In this document: in pieces, positions 54,872-64,000 of the stretch
Position numbering within the stretch: the stretch's first letter is position 1
Layout: every line of letters starts with the position of its first letter
Assembly (NCBI GenBank): GCA_002964805.2
Contig: PUDQ02000112.1
Span: 29,798-93,797, forward strand
Length of the DNA: 64,000 nt
Reading direction: 5' to 3'
Origin: Trametes villosa
Lineage: Eukaryota; Basidiomycota; Agaricomycetes; Polyporales; Polyporaceae
Translations under genes and position numbers: made by a program
Notes under the pieces: generated by a model
What the model saw: only the letters and a program-made list of their open reading frames with translations
Databases searched by the model: none
What the model was told of the DNA's origin: nothing

Positions 54872-56016
54872 TTACGCCTCGGCCTTAACTTGCTCTATCC
54901 GCCCGTCCAGCAGCCTGAGGACCGTGTCAACGCCCTTGAGCACGCCCTCGTCCGGCCCAATCCCCGGCACGATCTTCGTGTGCGCAAAGTCGATCAGCTT
55001 GACGATGTACGGCGGGCCCACGCGCGGCGTGCCCTCCTCTTCCTCCTCTTCCTCCTCGTCTTCGTCCTCCGAGTCGCCGCCCTCTTCGAGCCACTTGAGG
55101 CCCGCACGCGCGCGCTCCGTGTCCGCCTCGTAGATGACGAGCAGACTGCCGCCCACCATGCGCATGTGCACCTCCGCGAGCGCGTCGCGGATCTCCTTGA
55201 TATCTTCGCGCAGGGATTCCAGGATGGGCTCCAGGATGTCTTTCGGGAGCCCTGTGCCCTGCGCAGGCGCGTCGGCTGCGGGCGCGGGGGGAGGGGAGTC
55301 GGGCGCGATGGGGAAGAACCGCGCGATGCCCTCAGGGAGCTCCGCAGCCTTGATAGACTTCCCGTACGACTTCGGCACGCTCACCGCCTTCCCACTAGCC
55401 AAGTCGTACACCTGCGCGCCTTGTCAACCAGCGTACCCCGCGCGCGCCACACACTGATACGCACCTGAAAGCCCGTGAGGCGCACGCCGGTCTCGAGCGA
55501 CGTCGTCTCGCGCGCGGTCTTCTCCATGCGCGCGCGCTTCTCGGGAGTCGCGTCGTCGTCGTACAGCGCGGTGCCGAGCTTGATGTCGAGGATGTTCGGC
55601 TTCGCGAAGCGGTGCGCGAGGTTCTCCAGCACGATGCTCTGTGTATCCGCAAACCACCCAATAAGCCCCTCCCCCTCGCGCGCAACCAGGCGAATGCACT
55701 CATCTTTGCCGCTATCCTCAGTCTTCGTCACCGCAATGCCCGCAGGCCCGGGCGCAGCCTGCTCGCCCTCGGCGACCTGGCCCTCGAGGCGGAGCGTGCC
55801 GTAGAACTTGGGCACGAACGGGCGGAGCGGCGCGAAGCCGGCGTCGGTCGAGAGCGCGTGGTAGAACGCGACCTCGGGCTCGAGCGCGGGCTTGATCAGC
55901 AGCGCGCCGTCCTCGCTCGCGAGCACGCCCGGGTGCCCGCCGACCTGCGACTCGAGCGGGGTCACCGCGCCCGAGCGCGTGCGCGAGATCGGGTCGCAGG
56001 GGGGTGCGAGCGACAT
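54872..56016 (-). CDS. IPMK: Inositol polyphosphate multikinase, copy 2 (intact)
   Basis: Kinase of the IPK superfamily (yeast Arg82/Ipk2) that phosphorylates inositol tris- and tetrakisphosphates on the way to higher inositol phosphates. Exons on minus 55465..56016 and 54872..55411 (363 aa), with a 53-nt intron. The family signature P-x3-D-x-K-x-G is PNILDIKLG at residues 140-148 (Asp144, Lys146). SLLVIYE and DFAHTKIVPG are the later nucleotide/metal-binding segments. Between them lies an acidic low-complexity insert of Glu/Asp, as in other fungal members. Unlike copy 1, the frame runs cleanly through KDECIRLVAREGEGLIGWF. It is divergent from the 97-aa gene. Confidence 0.87.
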
Positions 56017-56381
56017 GTTCTGAGTCGTAGAGAGAGCAGGGGAGGTTGTGTGTAAGAGCGGGTGGCGGGGTGGGGTGGTGATGGTATCAAGCTAAGGTTG
56101 GGCGGCGTCGGGAGCACAAGCAAGCTCGCGCTTGGCGGTGAAGACAATCAGAAGTTAGGAATCAGGGTAGCCCTGCCGTGCGGTGTTGTACATGCCGGGG
56201 ATGCATAGGAAATACGGCATATACAGAGAGCTTCGGAGAGCGTTTCACCACCGCCGCTGGCATGGTCGCAGTACGAGTGTAAGAAGGTGTAAGGCCGGAT
56301 CCAGCATATCCAGCAGCGGCGCACACCTTGTCCACCGCCTCCATCATCCCGATATCCTCTCTGCCCGGCATTCCGCATACG
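56017..56381. promoter_or_regulatory. Divergent promoter, kinase copy 2 / 97-aa gene copy 2
   Basis: 365 bp between start codons on opposite strands, matching the arrangement at 43200-43572 with small indels. A long stretch near 56085-56180 is nearly identical in both copies. Confidence 0.45.
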
Positions 56382-56675
56382 ATGTCCACCGCCCTCGCAC
56401 AAGACCACGACGAGAACGTCCTCCTGACCGTCACCCTCTCGCCCACGTCCGCATTGCACAACAACCCAGACGGGCTCGCGGTGCACCCCCTGCTCAAGCG
56501 GCTCGGCCGCGTCGGCGAGCTCCAGGACGTCCAGGTACTCAGCGTTCCGCGCGATAGCTGGCCGCGCGTCGCGGGCGAAGTCACCGACGCATTGCACGCG
56601 CTTCCTGGGGTGCTGAGGGTCGACGTGCAGGAGGGGCAGAAGCAGAGGGCGAAGCGGGGGACGGACGAGCTGTGA
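56382..56675 (+). CDS. Small hypothetical protein, 97 aa, copy 2
   Basis: Same length and layout as the protein at 43573. Differences cluster in the N-terminal half (for example MSTALAQDHDENVLLTVTL), while the second half is almost unchanged. Substitutions without frame disruption in both copies are what one expects of a maintained coding sequence. Function is unknown. Confidence 0.55.
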   Translation: MSTALAQDHDENVLLTVTLSPTSALHNNPDGLAVHPLLKRLGRVGELQDVQVLSVPRDSWPRVAGEVTDALHALPGVLRVDVQEGQKQRAKRGTDEL

Positions 56676-59600
56676 GCCCCCCGCTACGACCACACGCCAC
56701 CTCAAGCTTCATGCATCATGCCCCGGGATCTGTTGAGGTGAGCACCTGGAAGATCGCTCCCACACACAGTGCGCAGCGTTACACGGATCTTGTCCCACAG
56801 AGAAAGCCGCATTGAATATGAAGAAGGCATCGGGCAGTGTACGTTAGCTCGAGAAGTGTAAAGACATGCTTTGTCAAGGTCCGGACGCTCGAGGAGCTCT
56901 CAAGATCTCGCTTGTCGACGTCGATATTGAATGGCATGCTGTGCCACCCAGGCCACGATGCTGCAGGCGACAGCAGGCAAAAACCGCGCAGTGTGAGAAG
57001 CCTAGAACATGCTGTATATGCGTAGATGTACAGACGCTCGTGCGCTTGTCGTCGATCCGGGGCCCCATCGCTCGAGCATGACGTCGCTCTCGCCCTCGCC
57101 GCTCGCCTGTAGCCATCGGTGCATGCTCGACGCTCTCACTGGTGCCGTCTGTTCAGGGCACTCGCGCGCGCCCTGCTCTCTCCAGGTCCTTGGGCGCGCC
57201 TCCGCCCCGCATACATCCCCTCTCCGCGGTCGTCCCTATAGGCCTAGGTAGCACTGCTCGGGGCGTCGCATGTTCGCCTCCGCGCCTGCGACGTCGATCC
57301 TCTTCGCTGTGTGCTCACTGCGCATTCCCCTCTCTACAGGCATCGTCCACTCCTCCGCGCCCAGACAACCGTCCCGCGCCTGGCGCGGCGCAGGGCATCT
57401 CGAGCAGCCGTCTGCAGCGCACCAGGGGCTCGGAAGAACGCCTGCGAAGACGACCCGCCGCGCGCCCCGCTGATCTACATGCATAATACACCTCCGACGC
57501 CGACAATATTGCTCGCCTGCGTCCAGGCCGAACGCCCCCGCGCGCATATGTGCACAGTCGCAACGTGCATAAACCCCTCGCCATGCGCATTTAGTTGCGA
57601 TGCGCTGCGCGCCAGGAGGCCCGAGATATTCGCCGTTTACCCTCCGAGCACCCGCCTTTTCGTACGTATAACACCACGACCCCGTCCTATTACGCTCAAT
57701 CCGTGCTATGTAGACCCCCCACACGCTCTGGACCGGCCACCAACTCGCCGGGGCGGCGCATGGAGCTCGCGGCAGCCGCTCACGACCACCTCTCATGGAC
57801 GCTGCGGTAAGCGCCCGTGTCTCGCCCGCCCCTACCTTCTCCTCGATAGCTCACGCAATTCGTCATCCACAGCGCCCGAATTGAAGCGAACGGTTATATT
57901 GAACGTTTCGAGCCATCCGCCGACGTCCTAGCCCGGGGCATCGACTTTGTATTTACAGCTCGAAACACGCCTTCATGGGCCGTCCTATAGGTGCGTATAC
58001 ACATGCCGTTCTCGAACGTGCGCAGGGCGCCGTGCCACCGCTCAAGCGTGCACGACAGCGCTCCGGGGAGCTTGGAATGCGCTTCCGCGGACCTCCAAAC
58101 GCCACGGTGCGCTCGTGGTCCGCCGATCTCGCCCGCCACTGCCCCCTTTTCGTCCATAACTCCCAGACACCCCGCCCGACGTCGCCCATATCTCAGCATC
58201 CCGCTCCCCGATACGTTTTCCGCCACCCCTGCGCATTTGGAAGCGCGCCGACGACTTTTCGTTTCGCGTCGAAATCGCGATTTCATGGGACATACGGTAA
58301 GCGCCCACCCTGGTGCGCACGCGCGGTGTCGTTTTGCGGATAACTCACGCGGCTCATAGGTGCAGCGTCTCGAATTTGGACGTTAGGCCCCTCGAACATG
58401 CCGCAACCGGCAGTGCGCGTCGCAGCGCCGGCCGACGACATCGGTTTTCGCGTCCACAGCACGGCCTCATAGGACGGCCCAGGGGACGCGACCGTCTGCC
58501 CTCAAGCCCTGTGCGCCGGCCGGCGCGACAACGATCTGCGCGGCACGGTCGGGTATGGGGCGCTCTGTACGCGCTCTCACAACGCCCTGCACGCCGAGAC
58601 GCGCGCGTTCTCGCGCGTTTTCGCCCCGCGATGCCGCAATATCGTCCATACCGCGCGCACCCCGCCCTCGCCGGCGTCCAAACCGCGCCACACGGCCCCT
58701 CACACCTCTCCGATCCGGCCCTGCGCGCGGCAGCGCGGGACGGCGAGTTTCGTTTTCGCGTCTGGAGGGCGATTTCATGGGCAAGTGGGCAAGCGCCCGC
58801 CACTTCGCCGGTAGCTCGCGCAACTCGCAGGCTGCGCCGCTGAGACTGAGACGGCGAGGTCCTTGGACCCGCTGCTATAGGTCGCAAGCGTCTCGGACCC
58901 CTGCGACGACATTCGGTTTTGGCCCCGGAACGCGGTTCCGCGGGGCGGGCGGGCAGGTGCGGACATCTGCGCGCGCGCCCCACGCCACACCGCGGCCCAG
59001 CGGCGACTCGACGAGCACAGGTGAGTATAGAGCCGTCTGGTACACCCGCTGACGAGCCCGGTGCGCCGGATCGCGCGGTTTCGGTGCGCTCCCTGCCCAT
59101 TCCGTGCACATCTCGCGCGCCCCGCCCCCGCGGGCGCCCTCACCGCGACACGCGACGCCTCTGCACGCCCGAACACACGAGAGCGCCTGCTCTCGCGGAT
59201 GCGGGCGCGGGCGCAGCGCACGGAACGGACCGCCGTCGCTCCGCCCTCCTCCGTGCGCGTGGGTGCGCTCCCGGCCCGCCCCACACCGTCTCTCGCCCGT
59301 GCTGCCCCCACGTGCACGAACGCTCTCCAGAAGGGCGCATGGCGCGGCTCCGAGAACGTCGCCCCTACTGGGCGGCGTCTAGCTACGGTAGGTGCTACTT
59401 TGCCAGGCGAGGAATGTTAGTGCTCTCCCCTCTCCTGCCGTGCTGCTCCCAGGCGTCGGCGGTGTGCGTCGGGGCGGCGGACCTGTGCGCAACCAAGGGG
59501 TGAGTGCATCGGGTGTGGGATCGAGAAGAGTGGGACGGACATACTAGGGCGCGAGGCTGTTCGAGCGTCCGGTCTCGAGCACGGGCGCTGCCGAGGAAGA

Positions 59601-62509
59601 GGAAGGTCAGTGGGTGTGCAGTTCGTGTGATGGAGGCCGCCGGGCGCACCGCTCACCCCGTCCGCACAGCGTCATTTGGACCGAGGCTGGCGACGATACG
59701 ACCGAGTGAATGGATAACCGGGTAGGTGAATGGTCGGAGGACGTACCCGGACGCCCGAGGGTTGTCGGCCGGGTGGAGGACGTCGGCGACGACGCGAACA
59801 CAGTGGGGGGCGCATGGCAGGAGGGTAGGAAGGAGGGAAGGTCTGGGCGGGATGCTGCTCAGAGTCACCTCCCTCCTCGCAGATCTGTATTCAAGTGTCG
59901 TGCGGACGCAGACGCACGCGCGCGGGCAGCGATCGCACCCGCGTAATGGGGTCACCGACTCGGAGTCCAGGTGCGTGGCCTGTTCGCTTCGTCCGGCCTC
60001 GCACGCGTACGAGTTCTCCGCCGTGCCCGCTCCCCCGCGCGCTGCGCGATCGTGAGCTCTTTCAGGGAAGGCGTTCCCGGAACGGAGACGCACCGCGAGA
60101 CTCTTCCTAGGCAGATGCGCGCATGCCCGACGTTCCTCGATGCACCGCTCGCTCAGGTAGGTGCCCGAGCACTTCGCAGGCCGAACACGCTTCGGTGAGT
60201 GCTCGTACATGTTTGATGAACACTGGATGGCCGACTTCGTACTAGGTAGGTTTGTGGCAGGCTGTTTGCATACGGGTGACGGCGGCCTAAACAAGTGTGC
60301 ACGGTGGAGTGCTAGTAGCACAACTCGGCACGACCGCGAAGGGATGCACGGACGGTGAAGGGCGCGACCGCTGTGTTTCGCTACCCACGCGTCAGCTACG
60401 TACGCGACCAACGCACCATACCGACGGGCGATCGCGAGCCGTCCGAATACGCGTTGCAGGCGATGCGGGAGGTCGGGAGACACGGGGTTCGGATGACGCG
60501 AACTACAGCCGGCCGGTGTTCGAGGTTCTCCCCCGACACTCACGCGCATTACTACTGCAGAAATATATTTTGTACACCTACGAATACAGAGCCTGCACCG
60601 CGACCGGCTCGTCCGCGAGGCAGCTGTTCTCGAGTGCCCGTCCTGAGCAGCCTGCGGGTGCGGACACCTCCGACTACGCACCGCACTGCTACCTACGACG
60701 CTGCACTCAGTGCTCGCGCCCTCGCACACTCACCTGGCACGGAATAAGACACAAGTCTCACTTACATCGGGCCACGCCCTCACGCACCCGCGCACTCGCC
60801 ACCGGCGACAACGGACGGACGGGTAACGTCGAGGCCGCGTGATGCGCACCCTCTGCCGCACGAAATCTGTGGTGGATAACGACGGTGTCAATGAGAATGG
60901 AGAGGGGAGGGCCATTTGGAGGCGGGCAATGATGACATACCGTCCCCGGGTCGGACGCGAACCGCGCGGTGACACTGCCGCGAAGCTGGAAATTTGCGCT
61001 GCAAAGGTGTCAGCTCGACCCTGAGGTAGTACGTACCAGCACAGACGCTCGCTCGGCATCGCGAACAACTTCCCGACGCGCCAGAGGGGGTCACCGCGTC
61101 CGCGGGAAGTGGCGGCATGTGGAACGGTGAGTTGCACCGGCCGCATGTGGACACGCGCGAGCGGTGCGCTTCAAGTTCGCAGAACGCGCTTGGACCTACA
61201 GCACTGGCAGACGAAGCCTGAATGCATTCAGACGCGCGCGACGAGCACAAGTTCGGGTCCGCGATCAGGCAGGTGCATACCTGCGCGTGTCCCCCGTTCA
61301 AAGCCACCCCCGCCGGCAACTAACGACACCTTGGCCCCGCAGTTCGCCTCCGCCCTCGCTGCTTAACGCCAAGTGGCCGTCATCGACAGAATTAGACAGA
61401 GCTGGCGCCCGCACCGCCGATGCTAGCGGACGTCAGCCCCAGCCGAGATCTGCGCGGGGATCGTGAGCCACGAGGTTACAAGGAAGGGAAGCCCACCGAT
61501 ATACAGAGTCGAGCAGCTGCAGAAGGTGCTGCACAGCCGCCGGTGCCTCGCCGATGAACGCCGGCCCCAGTCGGACGGTCAGGCGTGTCCCCGAGGGCGA
61601 TCGCAACATGTCGCAAGACGTCGAGGAGATGCACAGGTCGGTTACAAAACATCCGCAGCATACCCGCCGCGAAAACGCGCAGGGGCGATGTACTCGCGCT
61701 TCGGGATGCCTAGTATCTTTCGGTGGGTGCACTGCGTCAGTGTGCGCATCTGGGTCGCTTTCGAGACCGTCGGGCGCACGCTAAAGCGATCCGCTGAGTC
61801 GGCTTGAGCCTCGCCTCTGGGGATGGCCCGAATTCTCTCGGACACAATGGGATCTAATTGCACTCGTTGAACGTCAACGAGCATGAACGGTAGAGCTAAA
61901 ACGACGTACCAGGTCCCAGAGGTGCCACTCCGACTGGTCACTGGGTACATCATGGCGACCTCGCCGCTACGGCCTTCTGGTAGAGTCAGCACTAAACAAG
62001 GACAGTGCGCGGCGGGCACGTCGACGCACGCAGGGAAGCACTGCCCGCATGTCGTGCGGCTCGTGTTCGCTCGCTGCAGCGGTGTGAGCGTTCGCGACGG
62101 TGCTCCCGGGGGAGCGCGCGAGGCGACGGGAGACGGCCCGCGCAGAGGGCGGCATCGTATCGGCCTGACGCTGCAGTCGCACGGCGTTCTCGGCGTGCGA
62201 TCAGTTGAAGGCGAACGCGTGGGGCTTGCCTCGCTAAACGGAAAGCGCACTCCCGGAAGCGCAAATATTGCGCGTGCAGCCCGGCGAGTCAGGGCGCCGG
62301 GGGCGCATCTCGCCGCGTCAGGAAGCTTTGCGCCGCGGCGGTGTCCGAATCGCGGGTGGCCTTGAGCGTAGGTCCTACGTGTTAACACCATGATATTAGA
62401 ATATTGCCCCGCGTGGGTGTCAGGATTCACCTTGCTAGCACGCATAAAATGCCGTGTTCGAGACCGGCCATCGCTGAGCAACACCGTCCGGGTTTGCGCC
62501 GCTTCCGCC
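56676..62509. other. GC-rich spacer of copy 2, apparently non-coding
   Basis: Counterpart of the copy 1 spacer, without the transposon. The empty insertion site is at 57138-57143. The degenerate 490-bp modules recur at about 57780-58980. Long Arg/Pro-rich frames on both strands are treated as spurious. Confidence 0.55.
57780..58980 (+). repeat. Degenerate tandem modules, period about 490 bp (copy 2)
   Basis: Equivalent of the array at 46950-48150, offset by 10,832 bp, with the same landmarks and at least one single-base difference near 58143. Confidence 0.5.
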
Positions 62510-63311
62510 ATGTCACCTTCAAACAGCATCTCTCCCATCTTGAATCCCGAGTGTCCTCCCGCAAAAGACGAGGATGCGAAGAGTACTCGCATACTCCTCG
62601 CCAGCGACCTCCGGGACAAGATGACGCAAGAACTCCGTGAGTGTTTGCTCCTTGTGCACGTAGCTGGGCCGTTGCTAATCTGATTGAGCAGGGAAGGTCG
62701 CGCACGACCCGACGGCGCGCCTCCACTACGCCGCCAAGCCCTATGCAAACCTCACCGTCGTACAGGACGGGTGCAAGCTCGTGGGATGGCCGGATCGGGT
62801 CCCGTACATGTCCTTCAACAACATCCCCTGCAGTAACGACATCCTGCGCATGCTCATCGGGATGTGCGGCACCACGGACGGCATCCGCTTCGAGCGCGCG
62901 ACATCTCAGGACGTCGCGAGCGCGATGCGCGACCCGAACAGTGTCCACCCGGGATACCACCCTGCCGTCCGCGCCAAGGACACTCCGGCAGCGCCGAAGG
63001 AGCCTGAGCGCGCCGCGCCCGTAGTCGTACCATCCCTCGTCCTCCACGCCGACAGCGCGACCGTCGTCGGCGTCGAGCTCACCTGCACGAAGCCGTCCAC
63101 CGCGGTCCGGCAAGGCGACCGCGCCCCTAAGCAGCGTACCGACATGGGCAAGGCTCGACGCCCGCGCGTCCCTGGTCCTTACACACGTCCGCACATGCTC
63201 CCGAAAGCGGGGGTGAAGAGTCCCCCGACCGTAATCGAGCCGGGCACCGAGGACGACAGGTACTGGCTCATCGATGACTCGGTCGCGAACCTCATTCCCA
63301 TATTGGCGTAG
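62510..63311 (+). CDS. Hypothetical protein, 248 aa, copy 2
   Basis: Exons 62510..62636 and 62692..63311, offset by 10,832 bp from copy 1, with the same splice sites and, as far as I can read, the same protein. No difference was noticed, so the duplicate is very young, recently converted, or an assembly duplicate. Confidence 0.55.
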
Positions 63312-64000
63312 ACGGTGCTCACCTGCACTGATTTGAAACCCCGGAGTTCAATTGTCGGTTGGGGTGACTCCGTATCGGCGGTGGCGAGTAGCAACTTGAA
63401 CTCGGAGCGCGAGTCGGCGGACAGCGGGACTAGCGGGCCGCAGAGGGTATCTGAGCCTGGGACGGCGGTTTCGATATCTACGGGGTACTCTACATACAAA
63501 AGAGAGGCGTTAATCCGGATCTCTTGTCAGATTCTGTAGTTGTGCGATTGGCCGCCAGACAAGTGTAGGAGGAAGGAAGGAGAGTAGACGCGGCCGGCGC
63601 TTCAAACCACGCGACCTGCCTCTTCTGGCGGATCGAAAGCCAGTGGGCGCCTGCACTCACTTCGAGTCTGTCCCGGCCACCATGTCCTGGCTCTACACCC
63701 CGCCCCTGCATCGTTAGTATCCCACCGGCCGAGCTGCGTTATGCATGGACGAGCTATAGTACGGCTTGAAACTCCCGCAGAAATAACACTTGATTCTCGC
63801 CTTCAAGTTGGACTTGAGTACGCCCCGCCGGCCGTCCGACCTCGATGCTCAGGACGACATCGGATTACGACGAGGCACACCGACATGGTGCCGCAGCGGC
63901 GCGCTCGCGGTGCGCTTGAATATCTAAGGCGTTGCAGTGAGTAGCATTTAATAATATTCTCAGCGCTCCCTGGCCCAGTGAAGCGTGCCCCGCCGTTCAC
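63312..64000. other. Window end, matching 52480-53168
   Basis: Apparently non-coding continuation of copy 2. No difference from copy 1 was noticed. The duplication continues beyond the window. Confidence 0.45.

Larger units (their letters stand above)
54862..64000. repeat. Segmental duplication, copy 2 (runs past the window end)
   Basis: Second copy of the unit, lacking the transposon. Relative to copy 1 it has clear substitutions and small indels in the kinase and promoter (54.87-56.4 kb). A few substitutions and two insertions (13 nt near 57022, 6 nt near 57184) follow to about 58.15 kb. I see no differences in what I compared from about 58.15 kb to 64000 against 47.32-53.17 kb. Confidence 0.85.

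Noticed and set aside
42009..64000. Two unrelated kinase genes
   Set aside because: The layouts and sequences of 42.0-44.3 kb and 54.9-57.1 kb correspond in order and orientation, so they are duplicates.
1..64000. CRISPR arrays, bacterial operons, prophage or plasmid features
   Set aside because: No spaced short repeats or such genes are seen. Introns and gene content are clearly fungal.

Overview
The window is nuclear DNA of a filamentous basidiomycete, most likely an Agaricomycete of the wood-decay kind. Genes are dense and GC-rich and are broken by many 42-67 nt GT-AG introns. The gene set fits: a Cin1/intersectin-like endocytic protein, a DUF6697-type gene and a cluster of PL14-type lyases. 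All gene models were spliced by hand from reading frame, splice sites and family knowledge. No search was run.

Layout. 1-3126: the 3' part of REV1 (+), converging on a short-chain dehydrogenase (-). 4184-15187: four paralogous secreted PL14-type polysaccharide lyases (A, B, C on +, D on -), bracketed by two identical tRNA-Gly(CCC) genes in inverted orientation. 15570-29738: housekeeping genes, namely NTH1 (+), the bifunctional thiamine enzyme THI20 (-), the NatC subunit NAA35 (-), mitochondrial TrpRS (+), an unrecognised gene (-), a possible secreted proline-rich protein (-), mitochondrial helicase SUV3 (-) and mitochondrial ribosomal protein mS33 (+). 31306-41810: an 18-exon EH-WH2-SH3-SH3-DH-PH protein (+), a DUF6697-type gene (-) and OPA3 (+).

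42009-64000 is a head-to-tail segmental duplication. The unit holds an inositol polyphosphate multikinase (-), a divergent 97-aa protein (+), about 5 kb of GC-rich apparently non-coding DNA and a 248-aa hypothetical gene. Copy 1 runs from about 42.0 to 54.86 kb and copy 2 from about 54.87 kb past the window end. The copies differ clearly at the kinase end and become virtually identical to the right. Copy 1 carries a 1,993-bp DNA-transposon-like insertion (44319-46311) with terminal inverted repeats and a 3-bp target duplication; copy 2 has the clean empty site. The kinase of copy 1 has an in-frame stop that copy 2 lacks.

Functional threads. REV1 and NTH1 serve DNA damage tolerance and repair. 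TrpRS, SUV3, mS33 and OPA3 are mitochondrial. The PL14 cluster would act on extracellular uronic-acid polymers, and member D appears to have lost catalytic residues. The intersectin-like protein would link endocytosis, actin and a Rho-family GTPase.
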